A stretch of 38,885 bases of DNA from the NCBI GenBank assembly GCA_024693545.1, contig JAILKT010000024.1, positions 1 through 38,885 on the forward strand, given 5' to 3'. The position numbers and the translations under genes are program-made. Origin of the DNA: Lachnospiraceae bacterium (GTDB taxonomy: Bacteria > Bacillota > Clostridia > Lachnospirales > Lachnospiraceae). Position 1 is the stretch's first letter. The number at the start of each line of letters is the position of its first letter. Under the pieces are notes generated by a model. It saw only the letters and a list, made by a program, of their open reading frames with translations. It made no database searches and was not told the DNA's origin. This document shows, in pieces, positions 33,001 to 38,885 of the stretch.

Positions 33001-33731
33001 GAGCCGAACAGAGCGGACATATGGAATCCGTCGGCTATGATCTTTACTGCAAACTCCTTTCCGAAGCGGTGAAGAGCCTGCAATCCGGTGAAGAATCGGA
33101 AACGGATATATTTGATACATCGGTCGATATCGAGATTGATGCGTTTATACCGTCTTCTTACATAAAAAATGAAATACAGAAGCTTGAAGCGTATAAGAAG
33201 ATCGCATCGGTCCTGACCGAAGGCGACCGCTCCGATATGGAGGATGAGCTTACGGACCGATACGGCGACCTGCCGGCTCCGGTTCACAACCTCTTAAATA
33301 TAGCGCTTATAAAGAGCATGGCGCATGAGCTTTATATTACATCTGTTTCGCAGAAAAAGGGTGTTGTGAGGATTGACTTCTACCCTAAAGCAAAACTTAA
33401 AGCGGAGTGTTTCCCTCAGCTTATCGAAAAGTTCAGGAATAAACTCGTGCTTAAAATGGGTAAGGTGCCGTATTTGGAATTTAATCCCGCCGGCGGAAGT
33501 AAAACTGTTTCCGGTGCGGGAGGCGTCCGCAGAACGGGGGCGAAGGCAGTGACCGCGGGAAAGGTGATGAATGCACGGCCCGCCGCCACAACACAGAAAC
33601 GAGTGAAAGGTATTGCGGGAGAACTTCTTGAGTTCCTTCCGGTTATGAAAGAGATAATGCTTGATACCGAAAAAACAAAGACAGACAAAGATGAACTAAA
33701 GAAAAAAACAGACGGAGGGGAGGAAGAGTAA
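30048..33731 (+). CDS. mfd: Transcription-repair coupling factor
   Basis: DNA translocase that removes stalled RNA polymerase and recruits UvrA to transcribed-strand damage. The 1227-residue product includes the UvrB-like N-terminal modules (VRGGIVDIYPL), the RNA-polymerase-interaction domain (GDYVVHESYGVGIYRG), the RecG-like motor with Walker A GDVGFGKTE (K659) and DEEQRFGV (754-761), LTATPIPRTLHMS, and the VSTTIIETGLDI and YQLRGRVGR motifs. The C-terminal D7 domain is interrupted or followed by an Ala/Gly/Thr-rich stretch (about 1150-1185) and a Lys/Glu-rich tail. GTG start overlapping the pth stop. Its stop overlaps the next ATG by one base. Confidence 0.97.
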   Translation: MKAFTEPLTEYDRFVAAADAVKSGRFPVRITGCTDSSKANIISALSKGQRARLVLTKDDNSARRIEGDLSLYDSNVLLYPAKDMIFYSSDIRGNALMRDRLKCIEKITSGAPVTIVMCITACMDKLLPLKAVKARTIHIDMNSRVDVNKLSAELVEMGYEKEAECSEPGSFAVRGGIVDIYPLACEAPYRIELFDDEIDSIRIYDAASQRSVENINGFDIFPACEYVLSEERIARACKKIRDEEKKRTDALKKAFKTQEAARLSASVAEFIEDISYIRAKVAIDGYVNYFFDDCVSVLDYFMGKSDVVYIDEPIRCVEMLKDSYKEFEMSMKNRYENGYILPGQRDTVFDSKKVIDMLSEMRVVQLSALDNKCKEMPDVFRTDIAGRSVNSYNGDFEMLVKDLTSRKKDGFRVLLLSSSGSRAERLAGELRNRGLTAFCTKDPDRTINPGEIMVASGRASSGFEYPLAGFAVITQTDIFGHVRQKKAHKNYSGAKIPDLSRLSGGDYVVHESYGVGIYRGIEKIEVDHVEKDYIKIEYAGGGTLYVLASSMDSVQKYSGPEGHTPKLNKLDSSEWKNTRSRVRTAVQEIAQDLIKLYAERTAKKGFEFSKDTVWQKEFEEQFPYEETHDQLRAIEDTKRDMESRHVMDRLICGDVGFGKTEIAIRAAFKAVQDGKQVAVLVPTTILAQQHYNTFSERMAESGVTIEMLSRFRTAQQQKKIISKLAAGQIDIIIGTHRLLSKDVVYKDLGLLVVDEEQRFGVTHKEKIKQLRSDVDVLTLTATPIPRTLHMSLVGIRDMSILEEAPVDRLPIQTFVLEHNDEVIREAIRRELSRGGQVYYVFNRVRGIDDVTKNIQRLVPEAVVVSAHGQMGERELERIMFSFVNGEIDVLVSTTIIETGLDISNVNTMIIDDADRLGLSQLYQLRGRVGRSARTAYAFIMYKLNKELSEVSEKRLAAIREFTDLGSGFRIAMKDLEIRGAGNLLGAEQSGHMESVGYDLYCKLLSEAVKSLQSGEESETDIFDTSVDIEIDAFIPSSYIKNEIQKLEAYKKIASVLTEGDRSDMEDELTDRYGDLPAPVHNLLNIALIKSMAHELYITSVSQKKGVVRIDFYPKAKLKAECFPQLIEKFRNKLVLKMGKVPYLEFNPAGGSKTVSGAGGVRRTGAKAVTAGKVMNARPAATTQKRVKGIAGELLEFLPVMKEIMLDTEKTKTDKDELKKKTDGGEEE

Positions 33732-34720
33732 TGTACAAACGAATAGCCGCACTCTTCCTTTTTGTGGTTCTTGTTCTTACGGGATGTTCCGGCGGGGAAG
33801 AGGAAATACCTGACCCGATCCCGTTTGAGGAGGATACCGTTTTTATCGTGGGTGATAAAGTGGTCAACCTTGCAAAGTGGTATCTGTACGCTCTTCCCCA
33901 GTACGAAGAAACCGACAGGCTTTATGGGAGTTCGATCTGGGACTATGTGGTCGATGCAAGAGGGACAACAATGAAAACTGCGGTAAAAGGCGACATAAAA
34001 AGTCAGATCGTTTATACCGAAATAGTGTGTTCCAAAGCTGAGGAACTCGGGCTCGAACTCACCGAGGAAGACAATATGGACATAAACCTTTTGACCGCAG
34101 ATTACATGGATAAGCTTACTCAGAACATGATCGATAAATACGGGATCAAAGAGGAAGATGTCCGCTCCGTATATGCGGACAATAAGCTTGCACTTAAGGT
34201 TTATGAGTACCTGACTCTCAATGTGGATATGTCAACGACGGAGAAACAGGTCAGAAACATGGTTCTCGAATATGTTCCGATTCTTAAGTATTATGAAAAT
34301 GATGACGGGGATATCGTCATGTATGATGAAGATGAAATAGAGGCAAAAGGAAGGCAGGCACAGGAATACCTTGACAGGGTTAAGGCCGATCCGGATATCA
34401 CCGAACTGAATCAGGTGACCGACGAAACGTTCAAGCCGATAACGATCACCGCAAATTATTCTACGCTTGTAGATAAATTGTCCGAAAATATCGCAGATAT
34501 AGCTTTTTCAATGGAAAAGGGTGAAATAAACGGAATTTATGATTCGCCGGATGCTTTCTTTATACTTGACTGTGTCGAACCTGAAAATGAGGCGGCAACG
34601 AATGCCGCCAAAATCGAGATCATAGAGGAACGACAGAGAGAATATTTCGCAGATAAGTACAGCAAATGGAGCGATGAAACGCCGGTAAGGATCAACTCCG
34701 AGGTATGGGACACGCTGTGA
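33731..34720 (+). CDS. SurA/PrsA-like foldase lipoprotein
   Basis: Predicted extracytoplasmic folding factor. The 329-residue product has a lipoprotein signal (MYKRIAALFL, hydrophobic core, LTGC with C19), an N-terminal helical part typical of SurA/PrsA N domains (KAEELGLELTEEDN, then MIDKYGIKEEDVRSVYADN), a degenerate parvulin-like middle (about 180-290, IAFSMEKGEINGIYDSPDAFFILDC) and a C-terminal helix. Key parvulin residues are not well conserved, so isomerase activity is doubtful. The ATG overlaps the mfd stop by one base. Its stop abuts, with no gap, the stop of the convergent CMP-kinase-like gene. SurA-like lipoproteins next to mfd are a known Firmicutes arrangement. Confidence 0.8.
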   Translation: MYKRIAALFLFVVLVLTGCSGGEEEIPDPIPFEEDTVFIVGDKVVNLAKWYLYALPQYEETDRLYGSSIWDYVVDARGTTMKTAVKGDIKSQIVYTEIVCSKAEELGLELTEEDNMDINLLTADYMDKLTQNMIDKYGIKEEDVRSVYADNKLALKVYEYLTLNVDMSTTEKQVRNMVLEYVPILKYYENDDGDIVMYDEDEIEAKGRQAQEYLDRVKADPDITELNQVTDETFKPITITANYSTLVDKLSENIADIAFSMEKGEINGIYDSPDAFFILDCVEPENEAATNAAKIEIIEERQREYFADKYSKWSDETPVRINSEVWDTL

Positions 34721-35500
34721 TCAGTCTGCTTCTTTAACGGAAATGAACTCGTAACCGGACTTCATGACTCTCCATACAATATCGGAGCCGCGAAGAAGAG
34801 CCAGGGAACTGCCCTCTCTTTTTATGATCACGTCTTCCGTATCAAAGATATCGTCATCATCTCTGTGGCATGTTTCGGGTTTTGTATCCAAAAGTCTTGC
34901 GGGTGAAATGAGGATTCTTGAACGGATCTCTTCGGGAGCGATCCCCGAAGCGATCTTTTGTTCATAAGAAGACTTTTCTTTTGCGATGATGTTCGCCAAT
35001 ATATCGGGTGATGCATATGTAGAGTCGAGAACCAGGTTGTAGTTGCTCATATCGAAATAATTGATCTTATATAGTTCTTTGTATCTTGAATCTTCAGCTT
35101 CGGCCCTGGCGATAAGATTTGCTTTGGCTTCGTCAACAGACTTGTATTTTTCGACTTCTCCCCGCTTATCGTCATTAAAGACGCGTCTTGCGGCCTCGTT
35201 TATATCTACCGAAAGAAAGATCTTGAAAGAATTTACAGCGAAATGCCAGGCGAGCCTTGAATCAAAGAAAAGGTCTTCTTTGTGTTCTTTGGAGAGTTTT
35301 GTGGTAGTATCGTCTATAATATTGTCAAAGGAATGGTCGGTTTCCATAAGCTTGTTCATTTCAAGGACAGTCAGTCCTCTTTCTGCTGCAAGAGTACGCT
35401 GGATCTTTCCTGTGGAATAGATTTCGTAGCCCTTTTCTGCAAAGATTTTGCTGATCGTTGATTTTCCGCTTCCGAGATTTCCTGTAAGTGTAATATGCAT
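34721..35500 (-). CDS. CMP-kinase-like P-loop protein with uncharacterised C-terminal domain
   Basis: 259 residues. The first 180 look like the cytidylate-kinase-like family: P-loop GNLGSGKST (7-15), then YEIYSTGKIQRTLAAERGL, DSRLAWHF and RRVFNDDKR, resembling the archaeal/clostridial Cmk-like group rather than the standard cmk. The last 80 residues (ISPARLLDTKPET, then ALLRGSDIVWRVMKSGYEFISV) weakly resemble a ParB-N/sulfiredoxin-type fold, where ISP-x-L and DGHHR-x-x-A-x-x-x-G-x-x-x-I are typical; the DGHHR is lost. Start at 35500 chosen for the AAGGA site; the track start 12 codons upstream is unsupported. A strong promoter lies 40-70 nt upstream. The true phosphate acceptor is not evident. 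Confidence 0.8.
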   Translation of the reverse strand: MHITLTGNLGSGKSTISKIFAEKGYEIYSTGKIQRTLAAERGLTVLEMNKLMETDHSFDNIIDDTTTKLSKEHKEDLFFDSRLAWHFAVNSFKIFLSVDINEAARRVFNDDKRGEVEKYKSVDEAKANLIARAEAEDSRYKELYKINYFDMSNYNLVLDSTYASPDILANIIAKEKSSYEQKIASGIAPEEIRSRILISPARLLDTKPETCHRDDDDIFDTEDVIIKREGSSLALLRGSDIVWRVMKSGYEFISVKEAD

Positions 35501-35541
35501 GATATGTCCTTCTTTATGGTTGTTTTGTCTGTGCAACTGTA

Positions 35542-35570
35542 ATTCTATCCTCGGAAACGTGCTGTGTCAA
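35542..35570 (-). promoter_or_regulatory. Promoter of CMP-kinase-like gene
   Basis: On the minus strand TTGACA (a consensus -35), 17-bp spacer, TAGAAT. Confidence 0.78.
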
Positions 35571-35677
35571 CAAGTGTCACCGCAATTTTGGCAGAGGAAA
35601 CACACCCGGAAAGGGGCGCCTGAGGGATGATATTATCGGGGAAAATGACTGACGATCACACTTCTGCCTTAAATATA

Positions 35678-35686
35678 TGGTATAAT
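35678..35686 (+). promoter_or_regulatory. Extended -10 promoter for secreted beta-helix gene
   Basis: TGGTATAAT is a full extended -10. No good -35 lies at 17 bp. About 110 nt of leader would precede the annotated start. The rest of the 305-nt gap (35501-35805) holds the divergent promoter above and no ORF. Confidence 0.55.
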
Positions 35687-35805
35687 AGTCAGATCAAAGG
35701 TATCACATAATGATCCGATCATAAGTATTAAATGAGGAAGGAATACGCGGAAACTTCGGAATACGGAGCAGAGCTTTCGGAAAATCGGAGAACGCAAGAG
35801 TATAA

Positions 35806-37788
35806 ATGAGAGTATTTGGTTCTCACAACAGAACAGAGTACATTGGCTGCTGCGCTCATGTTGGTCACAGCAGCTTGATGCCGTGTCTTGAAAAGAGTCT
35901 TAAAGCGGCGGGTGTTTTGCTCGCCATCCTTCTGACTCTTTTTGCTGCGGTGCCGCAGACTGCGTTTGCGAAAGAAAAAGCGGAAACGGACAGTTCATCA
36001 AACGGATCGGTGACGGCGGAGAAAGAGGAAGCATACGTACCGGATCCCGCCTTTGTCGATAAAAAGGTAATTCTCTACACAGGCTACGAAGTCTATTACA
36101 GCTGCCTTAAAGATGTTGACGACGAGGCTGTGATCAAATACAAAAGCAGCAACAAAAAAGTTGCAAAAGTCGATGAGGACGGGATCATAAGTCCCGTAGC
36201 AAAAGGTAAAGCTGTTATCACCGCTACGGTGAAAACGGGGAATGTGAAAAAAAAGTGTAAGATGAATGTCACCGTTAAGGATCCGTATTATGAGCTTGAT
36301 GAATTCCCGGAAGGCGTATTTGTGGGGAGTGACACTGTATATTCGGTCAAAAGATACGGATATGAAGGGCCTGTTTCGTTTAAACTGATCGGATCGCAGT
36401 ACGCAAGCATCGAGGAACGTGATGCAACATCGTGTATCATCCATGCAAAGACAACAGGTAATATATGCGTTGAGGTTGAATCTCTCGGAGTGACAAAAAA
36501 AGTTGATGTCAGGATTTACGAGGGAAAGGGAACGGTTTTTGTTGTTCATCCCGACTCTGAACCGTATCGGGGCAGATATGTCGATCGATACGATTACAAT
36601 GAATATACGTCATGCTATTTTCTTATCAGATCCTACCTGGAGCGGCTTGAAACACTCGGTGGAGGGATGCTTGTTCTGAAAAAAGGGTATTATCCCGTTA
36701 TATCGACTCTTTGCGTGCCCTCAAATACAACGGTGCTTTTTGAGGACGGGGCGGTCATAAGAAAGATCGACAATACATTGACAAATGCGGTGAAGGCAAC
36801 CACATCGCTTTTCCAGTGTGTCGGAGCGACGCATACGACAAAGGCTTTTAAGGGGTACGGGGGTGAACATGATATCGCTTTTATAGGCGAAGGAAGAAGC
36901 GGTATCGACCTGTGCGGAATTAAGTGCACAGCGATAATGATGTGTCACAACAGGAACGTTAAGATACAAAATCTATTCTTTAAGAATGTAAACGGACTGC
37001 ATTTTATTGAACTTGATGCATCGCGCAACGTTGATATTTCGTATAACTGGTTTACCGGATATACGGCAACGTCCACGGCACATAAAGAGGCGATCAACAT
37101 TGATACGCCCGACAGGAATACCGGCGGATTTGTGCAGGGATGGACAAGCTACGATAAGACACCGAACAAAAATGTCTTTATTACGGATAACGTCTTTAAG
37201 GACCTTGAGGTCGGAATCGGGACGCATCGCTACAGTCAGACGGAGCCGGAGAATGAAGAAGAGCTTCCGGAGATGATGTATCATACCGGCATAAACGTTC
37301 TTCGCAATTCGTTCTTTAATATAACGACATACGGAGTCCGCCTGATGAACTGGAAAAATGCGGTGATTCGCGATAACAGCTTTGAGGAAACAAAGGGGTT
37401 CATAAAAAATGCCACAGTTGTTGATGAAGAAGGAAACGTTTCGGTTCCGAAACTGATCGGCGTCTATGTGAACGGGACGGTAACGCCGATCGTTACGGAA
37501 AACTATTTCTCGGGTTTTGATACGGTGATAAGCTGCGCGCCGCAGAAAAACAGCAAGATAAAATCGAATCCGAATATCAACGGAGGGAGCATTTACGATA
37601 TAACGTACAATGAGTTTGGCGACGATACGCTCGGATATATGCGCAAAAATTATGTGAGAGACTGCGCCAATGATATCCTGGTCTATGAGACATACGGTAA
37701 GGCAGGGACTGTTGTTCCGTCGGTATATGAGACAGAAGATGCCTATGACCTTACACCGAAAGATGACGGCCTGATCAAAGACTCATGA
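35806..37788 (+). CDS. Secreted protein with Ig-like and right-handed beta-helix domains
   Basis: 660 residues as drawn. Signal peptide ends near TAFA (about residue 49); a bacterial Ig-like (BIG2) domain follows (about 78-157, KYKSSNKKVAKVDEDGIISPVAKGKAVITA in part). Residues about 240-600 look like a pectate-lyase-type right-handed beta-helix, with repeated short strands (NRNVKIQNLFFKNVNGLHF, ASRNVDISYNWFTG, NVFITDNVFKDLEVGIG). It may cleave or bind a polysaccharide; no catalytic set was identified. The start is uncertain: ATG 35806 has only GGAG at 15 nt, and ATG 35878 gives a more normal signal peptide but has no site. Its 3' end overlaps the convergent transporter gene by 14 nt. No cell-wall anchor motif was seen. 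Confidence 0.75.
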   Translation: MRVFGSHNRTEYIGCCAHVGHSSLMPCLEKSLKAAGVLLAILLTLFAAVPQTAFAKEKAETDSSSNGSVTAEKEEAYVPDPAFVDKKVILYTGYEVYYSCLKDVDDEAVIKYKSSNKKVAKVDEDGIISPVAKGKAVITATVKTGNVKKKCKMNVTVKDPYYELDEFPEGVFVGSDTVYSVKRYGYEGPVSFKLIGSQYASIEERDATSCIIHAKTTGNICVEVESLGVTKKVDVRIYEGKGTVFVVHPDSEPYRGRYVDRYDYNEYTSCYFLIRSYLERLETLGGGMLVLKKGYYPVISTLCVPSNTTVLFEDGAVIRKIDNTLTNAVKATTSLFQCVGATHTTKAFKGYGGEHDIAFIGEGRSGIDLCGIKCTAIMMCHNRNVKIQNLFFKNVNGLHFIELDASRNVDISYNWFTGYTATSTAHKEAINIDTPDRNTGGFVQGWTSYDKTPNKNVFITDNVFKDLEVGIGTHRYSQTEPENEEELPEMMYHTGINVLRNSFFNITTYGVRLMNWKNAVIRDNSFEETKGFIKNATVVDEEGNVSVPKLIGVYVNGTVTPIVTENYFSGFDTVISCAPQKNSKIKSNPNINGGSIYDITYNEFGDDTLGYMRKNYVRDCANDILVYETYGKAGTVVPSVYETEDAYDLTPKDDGLIKDS

Positions 37789-38885
37789 GCGGGTTTAGAT
37801 ATTTCTCTTCGTATTGTGCATAGAGTCTTGCGTAGTCAAGCGATTCGTTGTGAAGGAAGCTTGCGTAACCGTGCATATCGAATCCGTCGCCGGCCGTGTG
37901 CTTTTCGATAACATGGAGAGCGATGTTGGAACAATATGCGGCGATACGTTCGAGACTCGTCAGGCATTCCGTAAGGGAAATACCGCTCTGTACGGTACAG
38001 TTGCCGGACTGGAGACGTTTGATGTGGCGCTGCTTTATGATCTCGGCGAGCGTTTTGGTAAGCTCTTCAAGGGGCTCAACGTTGTGGGCGAGCTCTGTAT
38101 TGTCGGAAACGAAAGCATTCACGGTGTCGTTTACAATCTCTCTTACGGCATCGAAAATGATCTTAAGTTCGTTCTTAGCATTCTGTGAAAACTCAATTTT
38201 TTCCTGTTTGTTATAGGTAGCAACTTCGCTGACCTTGATACAGTGGTCTCCGATCCTTTCGAAGTCCATTATTGAGTGCATGATTTCCGAGGCAAGCTTT
38301 TGCTCGTCGTCACGGAGACGGCATGCGGTGATCTTTACCATATAGTCGGACAGATAAGTTTCTGATTTGTCGAGGAAGAGCTCGTTTTCTTCGAGAGCTT
38401 CGGGTGGATCGTTTTCGGGATTCTCGTGCAGATCGACTGCGAGAGAATAGTTCTCGACTACGGTGTTGCCCATGCTGTTGATAACTTTGCGTGCCTGTTC
38501 GAGCGCAACGGAAGGAGTTACAAGAAGACGGTCATCAAGAGTTGCGAGTTCTTCGTCGATCTTCGAAGGCGGATCGCCGTGACGAAGCTTCCCGACGACT
38601 TTAGCAACAATACCGCAGAGAGGCAGGAAAACAAGACTCACCGCAACGTTGAAGAGTGTGTTGAAGTCGGCTATGGTACCTCTTGTCATGACTGTATCCC
38701 ATGATATCAGGCCGAGGGGCGACAGTATGAAATAGATGACCATCATGCCGACGACGGCACCGGTTCCGCTGATAAGAACCTGTGAGATCGTAACCTGCTG
38801 AGCTTCTCTTTTTGTTCCTATACTCGAGAGAACTACGGGAAGAAGCTTACCGAAACTGATACCGATGACCATGGGGATGACAACC
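37775..38885 (-). CDS. Na/Pi cotransporter family protein with PhoU domain (5' end beyond window)
   Basis: The gene runs on the minus strand and is cut by the right edge: the frame stays open past the track's ATG at 38872 (VVIP before MVIGISFG), so that ATG is not the true start. The visible 370 codons contain the last membrane helices of a NptA-type sodium-dependent phosphate transporter (SSIGTKREAQQ, then FNTLFNVAVSLVFLPLCGIVAKVV) and a C-terminal PhoU-like four-helix region (about the last 250 residues, LEQARKVINSMGNTVVENY, then ERIGDHCIKVSEVA). This domain order is typical of the family. It is convergent with the beta-helix gene and overlaps it by 14 nt. Phosphate is the family substrate; specificity here is not shown. 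Confidence 0.88.
   Translation of the reverse strand, partial: VVIPMVIGISFGKLLPVVLSSIGTKREAQQVTISQVLISGTGAVVGMMVIYFILSPLGLISWDTVMTRGTIADFNTLFNVAVSLVFLPLCGIVAKVVGKLRHGDPPSKIDEELATLDDRLLVTPSVALEQARKVINSMGNTVVENYSLAVDLHENPENDPPEALEENELFLDKSETYLSDYMVKITACRLRDDEQKLASEIMHSIMDFERIGDHCIKVSEVATYNKQEKIEFSQNAKNELKIIFDAVREIVNDTVNAFVSDNTELAHNVEPLEELTKTLAEIIKQRHIKRLQSGNCTVQSGISLTECLTSLERIAAYCSNIALHVIEKHTAGDGFDMHGYASFLHNESLDYARLYAQYEEKYLNPLMSL

Overview
The window looks like a chromosomal segment from a Gram-positive Clostridia bacterium, most likely Lachnospiraceae or a close relative. The basis is gene order and protein character: rpsF-ssb-rpsR followed by gdpP-rplI-dnaB, a dnaD-like/dnaI/prs set beside murC, a paired glgC-glgD, a QueT transporter, MecA, strong AGGAGG ribosome sites and frequent TTG/GTG starts. 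Moderate GC is judged by eye. No rRNA, tRNA, CRISPR array, insertion sequence or prophage gene was seen, and no database search was run.

Layout. 1-5.3 kb: translation and replication genes (S6, SSB, S18, terminator; then GdpP, L9, DnaB). 5.3-5.9 kb: a small DUF1858 protein and a 56-residue 2[4Fe-4S] ferredoxin that the ORF track missed. 5.9-8.4 kb: mecA, divergent from a protein kinase-like gene that seems to start at a non-standard ATT codon and is fused to a degenerate ParA/CpaE-like domain. 8.4-18 kb: a secreted GH18-type lipoprotein, leuS, a class A penicillin-binding protein, and a membrane-anchored protein with tandem repeats and a trigger-factor-like PPIase C-terminus. 18-20 kb: a small XdhC-N-like protein, queT with a structured leader, and a membrane protein/XRE regulator pair. 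20-25.4 kb (minus strand): murC, then dnaD-like, dnaI and prs. 25.4-28.4 kb: glgC-glgD behind a long promoter/leader region. 28.4-34.7 kb: a tightly overlapping run of polysaccharide deacetylase, pth, mfd and a SurA/PrsA-like lipoprotein. 34.7-38.9 kb: a CMP-kinase-like protein, a large secreted Ig-like/beta-helix protein, and the 3' part of a Na/Pi cotransporter that runs off the right edge.

Themes. Most genes are housekeeping: replication (ssb, dnaB, dnaI, dnaD-like), translation (rpsF, rpsR, rplI, leuS, pth), wall synthesis and remodelling (pbp1A, murC, deacetylase, GH18 protein), repair (mfd) and glycogen synthesis (glgCD). Two extracytoplasmic foldase-like proteins occur, one trigger-factor-like and one SurA/PrsA-like. 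The less ordinary items are the ATT-start kinase/ParA fusion, the anchored trigger-factor-like protein with 48-nt repeats next to the PBP gene, a CMP-kinase-like protein with a possible ParB-like tail, and several promoter-overlapping inverted repeats (mecA, the GH18 gene, glgC, the queT leader).
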